A stretch of 64,000 bases of DNA from positions 14,201 to 78,200 of the forward strand of contig DFOS01000022.1 in the NCBI GenBank assembly GCA_002376845.1, written 5' to 3'. This document shows positions 1 to 8,194 of this stretch, piece after piece. This DNA comes from Bdellovibrionaceae bacterium UBA3535. GTDB taxonomy: Bacteria; Bdellovibrionota; Bdellovibrionia; Bdellovibrionales; UBA840. Under the pieces are notes generated by a model. The model was not told where the DNA came from, made no database searches, and saw only the letters and a program-made list of their open reading frames with translations. The position numbers were made by a program, and so were the translations under genes. Position 1 is the stretch's first letter. Each line of letters starts with the position of its first letter.

Positions 1-253
1 CGGCCATAACAAATACATCTAGATAGGACATATGATTGCCCACCAAAAGATGATTCTCTTTTATGGGACTGCCTTCTATGCTAACTTTCACGTTCATATA
101 ACGTAGAGCTTTTTGACAGTGATTATGCAGCAAGAGAGCTATCCGTTTTCTTGTTTCCCATGGATCTTTTGTTGTTAGGTGAATCCATGTGGCATACAAC
201 AAGTAGCGGCTAAGATAGAAACCAAAACCAATCAATCTAAAAAACAATCTCAT
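1..253 (-). CDS. 1-acylglycerol-3-phosphate acyltransferase-like protein, 5' part only (OlsA/PlsC family)
   Basis: The reverse strand opens with ATG at 253 and reads through to the window edge, so only the first 84 residues are present. They begin with a hydrophobic stretch (MRLFFRLIGFGFYLSRYLLY) and contain NHMSYLD at about residues 73-79, the NHxxxxD catalytic motif of PlsC-type acyltransferases. Its start codon overlaps the stop of the OlsB-like gene as ATGA, so the two are translationally coupled. In known ornithine-lipid pathways OlsB makes lyso-ornithine lipid and OlsA adds the second acyl chain, which is the most likely role here. A plain phosphatidic-acid synthase (PlsC) is the alternative, because the C-terminal half is not visible. 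Confidence 0.85.
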   Translation of the reverse strand, partial: MRLFFRLIGFGFYLSRYLLYATWIHLTTKDPWETRKRIALLLHNHCQKALRYMNVKVSIEGSPIKENHLLVGNHMSYLDVFVMA

Positions 254-1002
254 ATATAGGACCTAGAAAAATAATGCTTTTGATATCTTTTATCTAAATC
301 CTTTACATCAAGCAATGTGAAAAAATCAGCGCACTTCCATGCCTTGTCCCAGGCGGGATCTGATACCACTTTGGCACCAGCTCGAAGATAGGATTGTAGC
401 AAGCCAGGCAACTCTGCCTCTTGCTTATCAGAAGCCATAATGGGATAGTTAATAAGTGGACGGATCCCATACATTGGCTCTTGCATATATTTGATCTTTG
501 CCACCGTGGCCAAGCAATCTTTTGAATTTAAAAATATAGAGGTGCAGCCAAACAGATATTTCGCGTTCAAAAAAGTCATATAAGCGGCAATACCGCGCCA
601 TAACAAATCAATGCTTCTGCCGCTACGGTAATCCGGGTGTATGCAAGCCCGGCCCAACTCGATTTTCACTCCCTCAGTTTGTAAAAAATCCCCCAAATCA
701 AACTCCGTTTCGGAGTAAAAACGGTCTGAAAAAACATCGGATATCATTCTATAGGTACCAATCACTTGTTTTTTCTCTAGGTCTTCAATTAAAATATGAT
801 CGGCAAAGACATCGAACTCATCCACATCAAGCCGGTCTTCATCTTGCAGGAACACGCGGCTTCGAAGCTGCAAGGCCTTGTACAAGCTAACTTGATCATC
901 CGCTACATAGACTCGGTATTTACCAAAAATAAAATCGAAGTGATTTTTAGCGCGAAAACGCCTAGTTGATTCAAATTCATTAACAGGAAATAGAATTTCC
1001 AT
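250..1002 (-). CDS. OlsB-like GNAT N-acyltransferase (ornithine lipid synthesis)
   Basis: A 250-residue protein of the COG3176/OlsB group, which transfers an acyl chain from acyl-ACP to the alpha-amino group of ornithine. The family core is visible: LRSRVF near residues 46-51, GTYRM near 82-86, and ELGRACIHPDYRSG at 115-128, which forms the cofactor-binding part of the GNAT fold. The C-terminal half carries the family's proline- and tyrosine-rich region. It follows the M20 peptidase with a 23-bp overlap and precedes the acyltransferase with an ATGA overlap, giving one minus-strand operon. Related proteins annotated as putative haemolysins belong to the same fold. The pairing with an OlsA-like gene favours ornithine-lipid synthesis, but amino-acid specificity cannot be read from the sequence. 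Confidence 0.75.
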   Translation of the reverse strand: MEILFPVNEFESTRRFRAKNHFDFIFGKYRVYVADDQVSLYKALQLRSRVFLQDEDRLDVDEFDVFADHILIEDLEKKQVIGTYRMISDVFSDRFYSETEFDLGDFLQTEGVKIELGRACIHPDYRSGRSIDLLWRGIAAYMTFLNAKYLFGCTSIFLNSKDCLATVAKIKYMQEPMYGIRPLINYPIMASDKQEAELPGLLQSYLRAGAKVVSDPAWDKAWKCADFFTLLDVKDLDKRYQKHYFSRSYI

Positions 1003-2176
1003 AGCTAGCCTCCATGCGCTGGGCCAAGCTGTTGAGCAAGCTACAGAAGGCCTCAGATCTTGTTGTTAAACTAGGTATGTAGACACTTTCATCTTGCCTA
1101 TGCATACCGTTGGCGATCGGTCCAAATCCGTCTAGACACACATTGTTTTTAGTATTGAGATAACATAAATCCGAAGCACCGCCACTAGCCGCTATATCTG
1201 GCCGTCGCTTCTCTAATCTTTCTACAGTATCCAGATAAGTCTGTACAAAATCATAGGTGGAATTTTGATTTCGCATGGGAGGGCAAAAATCGTGGACTTC
1301 AAAATCATATTGTACACTTTCGCCAAAAATATTTTTCGCAATGTCTGCACGAAAAATACGGTGAAGCTTTGGCAAAAAGACATTCAAATCCTCTATTTCA
1401 GAAAAACGTATATCAATTTTGGCTCGCACCAAGCCGCAGACGATATTAAATGTAGAAGTGTTGGACTGAATACTTCCCAGATGTAGGCGTAGATCATTAT
1501 GCGGTGAAACTTGTTTTAACAATTTTTGGTATTTTTGCGAAAAATCATGGAAGGCATTGAGCTCTTCGCCCTTTGCCCGGCCACAATGCGCCTCAATCCC
1601 CTTGGCAATCACCTCTACCCAGTAATTGCCATTTCTTTGGTTGATGATATCGCCATCACCCAGTGCGGGCTCAAAGCCAAAACAAAAATCCAGGTTCTTT
1701 TTAATTTGCTGAAAATAATTCTGAAATGAGGGAGAGCCGATCTCCTCTTCTGAGGAAATGATCACCCGTATTTCGAAGGGAATGCTCTGTCTAGCCACCA
1801 AAAATTTACGAAGTGCCGCCAACATGGTAATGATACCGCCTTTATTGTCCGCAACTCCTGGCCCTATAATATAATCACCGTTTATTTTAATATGTCTTTT
1901 CCAACGAAGTGTGGCTACTGTGTCCGCATGGGCAACTAGGGCGATCTTTAATGGATTTTTAGCATTGGATTTGTATGTGCTTTCCAGCAGCGGCACGTTA
2001 GCATTATCACCTTTGACAAAATGATTTTCAAAGCCCAGCTTTGCCAGCTCTTCGGCAGCGTAGGCAATAACCTTCTGGATTCCTCGAGCTTGCGAGCCCG
2101 CAGAGGCGATTCTTGAGACCTTGTACAATTCATCCAGTATTTGGTTCTGCTTCCTTGCAAAAATATTGGTTAACAA
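980..2176 (-). CDS. M20-family zinc metallopeptidase (carboxypeptidase G2-like)
   Basis: A 398-residue dinuclear zinc hydrolase. Candidate metal ligands appear in order: HAD at 83-85, D110 in GPGVADNKGG, the general base and ligand E144-E145 in SSEEEIGS, E169, and H359 in NGMHRQDE. The lid or dimerisation domain runs roughly from 180 to 300. The ligand spacing fits the M20A carboxypeptidase and aminoacylase group, which removes C-terminal or N-acyl residues from small substrates. No signal peptide is evident (MLTNIFARKQ), so it is probably cytoplasmic. It is first in the operon with the olsB- and olsA-like genes. The tight overlap suggests a functional connection, perhaps supply or turnover of ornithine or an acylated amino acid, but that is inference. 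Confidence 0.85.
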   Translation of the reverse strand: MLTNIFARKQNQILDELYKVSRIASAGSQARGIQKVIAYAAEELAKLGFENHFVKGDNANVPLLESTYKSNAKNPLKIALVAHADTVATLRWKRHIKINGDYIIGPGVADNKGGIITMLAALRKFLVARQSIPFEIRVIISSEEEIGSPSFQNYFQQIKKNLDFCFGFEPALGDGDIINQRNGNYWVEVIAKGIEAHCGRAKGEELNAFHDFSQKYQKLLKQVSPHNDLRLHLGSIQSNTSTFNIVCGLVRAKIDIRFSEIEDLNVFLPKLHRIFRADIAKNIFGESVQYDFEVHDFCPPMRNQNSTYDFVQTYLDTVERLEKRRPDIAASGGASDLCYLNTKNNVCLDGFGPIANGMHRQDESVYIPSLTTRSEAFCSLLNSLAQRMEASYGNSISC

Positions 2177-2319
2177 TATGCCTCCTACTTGTTTTACAAT
2201 TCCATTCCTTCATCCAGATTCTGTTAGCAATATGTTAGATATTGATTAGAAAGCAAGACTTTTGTTATTTTTAGACATGAATAACCAGAGATCTTAGAGC
2301 AGCGAATAGTAAAAAGACC

Positions 2320-2481
2320 TTAGCGCTCATAAGAGGTGAGCTGTGCCAATGTTTTTACCTTTCCGTTTTTTACAGATTTCACATATAAGGGCAAGGGCAT
2401 TTTATCACTTATGGCGATCATGAACTCTTCGTTTGATTTACCCGTATTATATAGAAGAATTGTCTCATTTTGAGATGTCAT
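2320..2481 (-). CDS. possible small protein, 53 residues
   Basis: An uninterrupted minus-strand frame from ATG at 2481 to TAA at 2320 encodes 53 residues, beginning MTSQNETILLYNTGKSNEEF and ending TSYER. It sits in a 410-bp stretch otherwise without a gene, between the M20 peptidase and the small exported protein. The composition is balanced and charged, as in a real small protein, but I see no family motif. Upstream there is only a weak purine stretch and no clear ribosome binding site, so this may be a chance frame. Confidence 0.35.
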   Translation of the reverse strand: MTSQNETILLYNTGKSNEEFMIAISDKMPLPLYVKSVKNGKVKTLAQLTSYER

Positions 2482-2586
2482 TATTTTTTACGAGTTACAA
2501 TTTATGAACAATTAAAAACCACTGAATGCAATTTATAGACGTTTAACAGGCATCCGAATTGCACCAAAATTTGTAGGGGGATAAAA

Positions 2587-2979
2587 ATGATCGCGCACAT
2601 TCCAATACTATTAAGCCTGATTTTATACGCCCAAAAGACTTCGGCTGATCCAAACGAAATCAATACACGCAGCTCACAAGGAAAAACCGAGGGTGTATCC
2701 GTAGAGATGCGCAGCCCTAATGCAGACCTAGAAACGCTTGATAAAATGCAAAAATTAACTGCACTACGAGTTTCTATCGAAGTTCTTGATTCCTTTGCTT
2801 CGTCAGAGGACATGGACCAGACTAAGATTGAACGTTTGATTGAAGAATATGAAAGACTGGCTAGCACTTTGGATGAATCGCAGCTGACAGAGCTAAAACT
2901 GAATGAGCAAAACTCACAAAGTCAGGGCTCTAGCTTTGAAGAAGTCATACAAAAGTACAAGTCAAAAGCATCTAAATAA
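2587..2979 (+). CDS. small exported protein of unknown function
   Basis: 130 residues, starting at ATG 2587 after a G-rich ribosome binding site (GGGGG then ATAAAA). The N-terminus MIAHIPILLSLILYAQKTSA is a likely signal peptide cut near residue 20. The mature part is strongly acidic and predicted to be helical, with heptad-like stretches from about residue 50 to 130 (DKMQKLTALRVSIEVLDSF, IERLIEEYERLASTLDES). I do not recognise a family. A short periplasmic coiled-coil protein is the best description. Its neighbours on both sides run on the minus strand, so it is a single-gene unit. Confidence 0.65.
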   Translation: MIAHIPILLSLILYAQKTSADPNEINTRSSQGKTEGVSVEMRSPNADLETLDKMQKLTALRVSIEVLDSFASSEDMDQTKIERLIEEYERLASTLDESQLTELKLNEQNSQSQGSSFEEVIQKYKSKASK

Positions 2980-3035
2980 GAGCAAGACCTTTATTTTTTA
3001 GCTTGGCAAAGTCCGTCGAGAATTTGACTACCCTA

Positions 3036-4901
3036 CTACTTCTTAGCTAATCGATGTAAAAAGAAAGCAACCCCAATAAATGCGGCTAGCGATACAATCT
3101 CTCGTACAGCCTGCGCTATACCATCAATGGCAATATTGAAGTTCAAATATAGCACCACCGCTACCAGCACGCCCATCAAAGCTTCTCCAGCAATAAAGCC
3201 ACTAGAAACCAAAACGCCAAGATCTTTCGCCTCGGACTCTTGCTTTTTCTTTTTATGCACATAGTAACGAATCAAGCCGCCCACCAACATGGGAACCGCA
3301 AGAGTAATTGGTAAGTAAATCCCCACCGCTACCGGCATAAGATGCAAGCGAAAGCTGGATTCCTTGCGCTTTAAAACACCATCCATCACCAAGATGACAA
3401 CGCCAATCAGGGCTCCGTAGCCGATCATATTATAGGGCAAATTACCATCACCAAATAGCGCCTGGGTGATCGAAGCAAAAAGTGTTGCCTGAGGTGCTTT
3501 AAGACCTTCACCAATAACATAAGCTTCATGAAGAAGCGTAAGAACGGGAGCAATCACAAAGGCGGGAATGGTCACACCAATGATCTGTGCAATTTGTTGC
3601 GATCTTGGTGTTGCCTTCAAAATCGCGCCAGTTTTTAAGTCTTGCGAGCAGTCTCCAGCTGAACAGGCCGCACAGCAAACAACGGCTGCCACCCCTAGGG
3701 TAGCCAAAATTGCCGACTCTCCCTTAAAGCCCAGCACCAAAAAGAACGCAGCCGTACCCAAAAGTGCAGAAATTGTCATACCAGAAACAGGGTTGTTGGA
3801 GCTTCCAACCAAGCCCACGATATAGCTAGAGACCGCCACAAATAAAAAAGAGACCAAAAACATCAAGCCCGTAGTTAAAACCGATAAAAGGTGATCCCCT
3901 ATAAAGATCTCGTACAAATAAAACATCACGATCAAACACAGAAGAAATATACTTAGCATGGCAACTAGGGAGATATCGCGATCCTCTTGTACAATATTAT
4001 GCGCTTGATCTTTTTGGGAATAGGCATCCTTTAAGCCCCCTATTCCAGAGGCAATCCCCTTGCGAACAGAGACTATGGACCATAAACCTCCCACGATCAT
4101 GGCTCCTACACCTAAATAACGAATTTGGCTTGACCATAAGGTCCAGGCTATATCCAAGGGGACCTCTGCCTGCAAAGCTTCAGGGATGCCAAAAAGCGGT
4201 ATCCCCACAAGCCAACCTATTGAACCACCAATAAATACCAAAACAGCGACTTGCAGACCCACAATATAGCCAACCCCTAAAAGTGCCGGCGAGGCATCAA
4301 GGCCCAAAAAGCCGATTCGCCCCATGGCCGAAAAAGCGATGGCTACTTCGCCAGTAAAGATTTTAAAGCCGCTAGAAAGCAATTTAAAAATCGCTCCAAC
4401 GCCAACACCTTTTAGGATGGTGGACAAACCAATTTTCGCATCTTCGACGCTACCTTCTGCCGACTCCAATACCGTGGCACAGGCAACGCCCTCTGGATAA
4501 ATCAAATCTTTATCTTCGACTATAAGGGCACGTCTTAAGGGTACCATAAAGATAATACCCAAAAGACCACCGCTAATGGCGATTGCCGTGGTTTGAACAA
4601 AATCAAAATCCGACCATGCACCAACAATTACAAGCGCCGGCAAGGTGAAGATGATCCCTGCAGCTAAGGACTCACCTGCTGAAGCCATGGTTTGTACGAT
4701 ATTGGATTCATATTTGTTGCTTTTGCGGAAAATGCCCTTCATGACTCCCATGGCGATTACGGCAGCCGGAATGGAGGCAGAAACTGTCATCCCTGCATAA
4801 AGACCTAAATATACGTTGGCGGCAGTCATAACAATGGCAATGACGATGCCCAGGCCAATGGATAAGGGACTTAATTCTACTAGTTTTGCCGGCTTCTGCA
4901 T
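3036..4901 (-). CDS. OPT family oligopeptide transporter
   Basis: 621 residues made almost entirely of hydrophobic segments. I estimate 14-16 membrane spans, as expected for the OPT family (oligopeptide or metal-chelate uptake by proton symport). Family-typical stretches include NVYLGLYAGMTVSASIPAAV near residues 29-48, YPEGVACATVLES near 135-147, and CSAGDCSQDLKTG near 412-424. A soluble charged loop near 555-562 (KKKKQESEAKD) separates the last helices. Start ATG 4901 follows an AGGAG at suitable distance. The gene stands alone between intergenic regions. Substrate is not predictable: bacterial OPTs of this PS-type subgroup are poorly characterised. Confidence 0.85.
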   Translation of the reverse strand: MQKPAKLVELSPLSIGLGIVIAIVMTAANVYLGLYAGMTVSASIPAAVIAMGVMKGIFRKSNKYESNIVQTMASAGESLAAGIIFTLPALVIVGAWSDFDFVQTTAIAISGGLLGIIFMVPLRRALIVEDKDLIYPEGVACATVLESAEGSVEDAKIGLSTILKGVGVGAIFKLLSSGFKIFTGEVAIAFSAMGRIGFLGLDASPALLGVGYIVGLQVAVLVFIGGSIGWLVGIPLFGIPEALQAEVPLDIAWTLWSSQIRYLGVGAMIVGGLWSIVSVRKGIASGIGGLKDAYSQKDQAHNIVQEDRDISLVAMLSIFLLCLIVMFYLYEIFIGDHLLSVLTTGLMFLVSFLFVAVSSYIVGLVGSSNNPVSGMTISALLGTAAFFLVLGFKGESAILATLGVAAVVCCAACSAGDCSQDLKTGAILKATPRSQQIAQIIGVTIPAFVIAPVLTLLHEAYVIGEGLKAPQATLFASITQALFGDGNLPYNMIGYGALIGVVILVMDGVLKRKESSFRLHLMPVAVGIYLPITLAVPMLVGGLIRYYVHKKKKQESEAKDLGVLVSSGFIAGEALMGVLVAVVLYLNFNIAIDGIAQAVREIVSLAAFIGVAFFLHRLAKK

Positions 4902-5014
4902 AAATTACTCCTATGCCAAAATGAAAGCGGCAAACTAATGGAAAACCAACAGATATGCATCAAATGATTGCAATTTTTGAAATTAATATTGGGTTATTGC
5001 TAAGGCTTTAGGCT

Positions 5015-5046
5015 CCTTCCACAGGCGCTAGCCGAGGACCGTGGCA
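5015..5046. repeat. 32-bp direct repeat, copy 1
   Basis: Copy 1 of a 32-bp sequence beginning CCTTCCACAGGCGCTAGCC and ending GACCGTGGCA. It differs from copy 2 (5079-5110) at one position, A versus G. The core GGCGCTAGCC is self-complementary. The pair lies downstream of the ABC-2 exporter operon, in the gap before the OPT gene. Confidence 0.8.
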
Positions 5047-5071
5047 TTCCTTCTTCATCGAGAAAATAAAA

Positions 5072-5110
5072 TTTGCCACCTTCCGCAGGCGCTAGCCGAG
5101 GACCGTGGCA
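5072..5110 (-). terminator. repeat copy 2, probable terminator of the ABC exporter operon
   Basis: This contains repeat copy 2 (5079-5110). Read on the minus strand, 18 bp after the permease stop, it gives a stem GCCAC/GTGGC with an inner TCC/GGA pairing and a GC-rich loop. It is followed by the T-rich tract AAATTTTATTTT. That fits a rho-independent terminator for the TPM/ABC operon. Copy 1 just beyond has a poorer outer stem and may be a duplicate of the same hairpin. Confidence 0.5.
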
Positions 5111-5127
5111 AAATTTATTTTCGAGAA

Positions 5128-5919
5128 TTACCAGCGCGTATAATGCCCCCGATGAATGGACCGCAATGCTAGAGCCAATAAGAAAAACATACTAATGACC
5201 AATACCAACAAAGCTTTTGGAGCGGATACATCCGAAACCCCAATCAGGCCATAGCGGACACCATTGATGAAGTAAAGTAGCGGATTGAATTCTGATAGCT
5301 GGCGCCAAAATGGATGCAAAATATCTATGGAGTAAAACACACCGCCCAAATAGGTTAGCGGCAAGAGAATGAAGGCGCTTACCGCTGACATTTGATCAAA
5401 ATTTCTCGCCCAAAAAGAAACGGAAATCCCTAGAAAAGCAAAGGAGACGCCGCCGATTATCAAGAAAGCCAAAAGGTAGATGGCCGAATGTGGAAATAAG
5501 AAGCCCGCCTCTTGAACGTAGTAAAATATACTGCCCACAATATACGTAATAACTCCCACCAACAAACCGCGGGACAAACCACCAAAAGCATAGGCCCAAA
5601 CAATTTGTATGGGACTTAGTGGAACGGTTCTCAAATCTTGCAGGTCACCATGAAATTTCGAGGTCACAATGGAGGATGCTGTATTCTGATAGGCGTTATT
5701 CAATACCGACATCATAATCAAACCTGGTATCAAAAAAGCCAAATAGGAATATTCACTATCCATATTGATACTGCGGCCTAAACTAACCCCAAAAATTAAC
5801 AAATACAAAAATGAGTTAATGACAGGAGTAAATATGGTTTGTCCGATTACTCGAACAAAGCGCCCCACTTCTTTTTTGTACAAAAACCAAAACGGCAAAA
5901 AAACAGAGGGTTTATTCAT
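5128..5919 (-). CDS. ABC-2 type exporter permease (YadH-like)
   Basis: 263 residues with about six membrane helices, matching the ABC-2 permease family. It has QTIFTPVINSFLYLLIFGVS near the N-terminus, a long central FAFLGISVSFWARNFDQM stretch, and LPLTYLGGVFYSIDILHPFW followed by NPLLYFINGVRYGLIG, the typical C-terminal signature. I take ATG 5919: an earlier in-frame ATG at 5928 directly abuts the GGAG that serves as ribosome binding site, while 5919 lies at proper spacing. The start overlaps the stop of the ATPase gene by 8 bp. Together they form a two-component exporter for a hydrophobic or drug-like substrate; the substrate is unknown. Confidence 0.88.
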   Translation of the reverse strand: MNKPSVFLPFWFLYKKEVGRFVRVIGQTIFTPVINSFLYLLIFGVSLGRSINMDSEYSYLAFLIPGLIMMSVLNNAYQNTASSIVTSKFHGDLQDLRTVPLSPIQIVWAYAFGGLSRGLLVGVITYIVGSIFYYVQEAGFLFPHSAIYLLAFLIIGGVSFAFLGISVSFWARNFDQMSAVSAFILLPLTYLGGVFYSIDILHPFWRQLSEFNPLLYFINGVRYGLIGVSDVSAPKALLVLVISMFFLLALALRSIHRGHYTRW

Positions 5920-6820
5920 GATTTCCATCTCCTAGCACCCGCAAAAAGGCATCTTCCAATTTGCCTTCACGAACTTTGAAATCTTTGATGTCTTTAATAT
6001 CAATTTGCACATTGGATAAGAAGCCACCAAAATCCATATTGGATGGTACGCGAAAGTAGTTGATCACCCCTTCTTTTCTAAGAAAATAAGGATTCTTTGT
6101 CATGTCTACTTTTTCATTGGCTAGTTCCAATTCAAATTCTTTTTCGGTAAAATCTTTAATGATATCTCGAGTCTTTCCTAAACGTAAAAGTTCACCATGA
6201 TTGATAATGCCCACACGGTCACAAAGACATTCTGCCTCTTCTAAATAGTGGGTCGTTAGCAGTATGGTACATCCATTGCGATTAAGCTCGCGCACAAAAT
6301 CCCATAGAGAATTACGCAATTCTATATCCACCCCAGCTGTTGGCTCATCCAGTAAAAGTAGCTTTGGCTTATGAACTAAGGCCTTACATATTAGCAAGCG
6401 GCGTTTCATGCCGCCTGATAATTGCGAAACTTTTTTATTTCTATGTGGGTATAGCCCCATATTATGCAATAAATAGTCAATATGCTCCTGATTGTTAGAA
6501 ATACCATAATAGCCTGACAAAAAATTGAGAATTTCATTCACAGTAAAAAAACCATGACTTACAATCTCTTGCGGAACGACTCCCAAAAGGCGTTTGGTAA
6601 GAAGGTTGCTTCTTGCCACCTTACTGCCAAATACTTTTACCTCACCGCTACTGGCCTCAATCAAAGTGGTGATAATGGAGATCAAAGTCGTTTTACCGGA
6701 GCCATTTGGACCTAGTAGACCAAATATCTCTCCTTCATCTAAGGTAAAACTTAAGTTATTAAGAGCTAGTGGCCCTTTTTCATATTGTTTTGTTAAACTT
6801 TCTACTTCCAATGCGTGCAT
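5912..6820 (-). CDS. ABC transporter ATP-binding protein (YadG-like)
   Basis: 302 residues. Walker A GPNGSGKTT lies near residues 38-46, the signature LSGGMKRRLLI near 138-148, Walker B LLLLDEPTAGVD near 158-169, and a switch histidine in LLTTHYLEEAE near 191-201. The C-terminal extension of about 80 residues is typical of ABC-2 exporter ATPases. The start overlaps the upstream TPM gene stop as TGATG, and the permease follows with overlap, so the three are translationally coupled. It powers the permease encoded next to it. Confidence 0.92.
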   Translation of the reverse strand: MHALEVESLTKQYEKGPLALNNLSFTLDEGEIFGLLGPNGSGKTTLISIITTLIEASSGEVKVFGSKVARSNLLTKRLLGVVPQEIVSHGFFTVNEILNFLSGYYGISNNQEHIDYLLHNMGLYPHRNKKVSQLSGGMKRRLLICKALVHKPKLLLLDEPTAGVDIELRNSLWDFVRELNRNGCTILLTTHYLEEAECLCDRVGIINHGELLRLGKTRDIIKDFTEKEFELELANEKVDMTKNPYFLRKEGVINYFRVPSNMDFGGFLSNVQIDIKDIKDFKVREGKLEDAFLRVLGDGNHE

Positions 6821-7497
6821 CAGGTATCCTTTAAATGTAATTGATTCTTCACTTCATCCTCATCGCATTCCGTTTTGGGAAACTCTTTTGCTAAATCCCC
6901 TGTCACAGCATGAATCGTATCCGTGAATGCCGTCTGCATATTTTTTGCCTTCGCATTCTGAATATAGACATCCAAGAATTCGGCAATACGTTCCTCATCT
7001 AGTCGATTAAAGATTTTCTTGTCACCATATAGAATCACCAAATGCTCGCGCAAAAAACCATAAATTAAAAAAGACTCCTTTTTTTTCGTTTGAAATTCTT
7101 TTGTCAAAGAAAAGTCATTCTTTACCTTTGCATAAGCAAAAATCTGATACAGGCCTTTGGGTAAAATTGGATAGGGAAAGTACCAAAACAGGTAGTAAAA
7201 TATTGCATAAAGCACCAAGAGGCTTAGTATTTGAAAATAAATTGGATTCCACCACAAATCGTACAAGCGAAATACCACAGAAGAAAAAAAGAAGGTTAAG
7301 GTCAGAGAAGGAATAAAGGCCAATACAGCTTTTAAGAGTTTTAGGTAATAAATATCCCCCAAACCAGCCGCAGCAGATTTTTCAAGCACCGGGATGATTT
7401 CCACATTGGTTTGCTTCTCCGCCTTGGTTACTGCTGCCGATATGGCTTTTAAGTCCTCGGCATTCAACACCTTATCATACCAGTTACCACGAGCCAC
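6820..7497 (-). CDS. TPM-domain membrane protein
   Basis: 225 residues starting at GTG 7497, inside the end of the preceding TPM gene. The start is supported by GGAGGAGG five bases upstream. A longer frame to 7596 exists, but its extra N-terminus is only the out-of-frame reading of the neighbour's glycine-rich tail. The TPM-like region covers roughly residues 8-50 and 115-215 (VTKAEKQTNVEIIPVLEKSA; ETFLIYGFLREH-like stretch). Two long hydrophobic segments (about 60-85 and 92-115) interrupt it, so it is an integral membrane protein. It may act with its TPM partner and LemA in the envelope. The ABC exporter genes follow directly. Confidence 0.7.
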   Translation of the reverse strand: MARGNWYDKVLNAEDLKAISAAVTKAEKQTNVEIIPVLEKSAAAGLGDIYYLKLLKAVLAFIPSLTLTFFFSSVVFRLYDLWWNPIYFQILSLLVLYAIFYYLFWYFPYPILPKGLYQIFAYAKVKNDFSLTKEFQTKKKESFLIYGFLREHLVILYGDKKIFNRLDEERIAEFLDVYIQNAKAKNMQTAFTDTIHAVTGDLAKEFPKTECDEDEVKNQLHLKDT

Positions 7498-8194
7498 TAG
7501 CGCCTCCTCCGGCAAAACCGCCGCCGCCCCCGCCGAAGCCGCCGCCAAAGCCACCACCGCCAAAGCCGCCGCGGCCAAAACCACTACTACCACCAAGTAG
7601 AATGCTGCCGCCCAAAATGGAATTGCGCCTTTGCGAAAACCGAATTCGATTTAAAAATAGTACCAGCAGACAAAAAACTATAAAAAGCGTGTTGGATGTG
7701 CGCTTGGCACTTTTATTTAATGATTTAGGTCCCGCTGGGAGCTGACTTAGATCCATCGGCAGGTAAGTTAAAGTTTTGCTTAAACCCGAATGCAAGCCGC
7801 TAGAAAAATCTCCGCGGCGAAAATACGGTAAAATCTGATCACTGATAATTTGCTTAGCTCTTGCATCTGGAATATCGCCTTCCAGGCCACGTCCCACTTC
7901 GATGCGAACCTTTTTTTCTTTTAAGGCAACTAGAAAAAGCAAGCCCAAATCCGAGCCTTTCTTGCCCAATTGCCACTTGTCCACAATTTGAATGGAGGCG
8001 CCTTCTATGCTCTCGCCTTGCAAATCCGGCAGAGTCAAAACCGCGATTTGTACGTCTTCATTCTTATTGATTTGCTGCAATACCGGCGTCCAATAATCTT
8101 TAAAACTCGCATTCAAAACCCCCGCCTGATCCATAACGGGAGCACGAAGATCCGGTACTTGAAAGGCAAAGGCTAGAGATAAAAATAGAATCAT
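7484..8194 (-). CDS. TPM-domain exported protein with glycine-rich tail (YgcG family)
   Basis: 236 residues. It has a signal peptide (MILFLSLAFAFQ), then a TPM domain at about 14-140 with VMDQAGVLNASFKDYWTPVL, AVLTLPDLQGESIEG and the family hallmark GKKGSDLGLLFLVALKEKKV. One membrane helix follows near 167-182 (TLFIVFCLLVLFLNRI), and the C-terminus is a glycine/phenylalanine-rich tail ending GGASGSW. This is the classic YgcG layout. Its start overlaps lemA as ATGA. LemA plus TPM pairs recur in many bacteria; the TPM domain is a plant photosystem II repair factor homologue with reported phosphatase activity, but the bacterial role is not settled. Confidence 0.88.
   Translation of the reverse strand: MILFLSLAFAFQVPDLRAPVMDQAGVLNASFKDYWTPVLQQINKNEDVQIAVLTLPDLQGESIEGASIQIVDKWQLGKKGSDLGLLFLVALKEKKVRIEVGRGLEGDIPDARAKQIISDQILPYFRRGDFSSGLHSGLSKTLTYLPMDLSQLPAGPKSLNKSAKRTSNTLFIVFCLLVLFLNRIRFSQRRNSILGGSILLGGSSGFGRGGFGGGGFGGGFGGGGGGFAGGGASGSW

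Noticed and set aside
7498..7596. N-terminal extension of the second TPM gene (MVVVVVLAAAALAVVALAAA...)
   Set aside because: It is only the glycine-rich tail of the previous gene read in another frame. GGAGGAGG followed by GTG 7497 is a better start.
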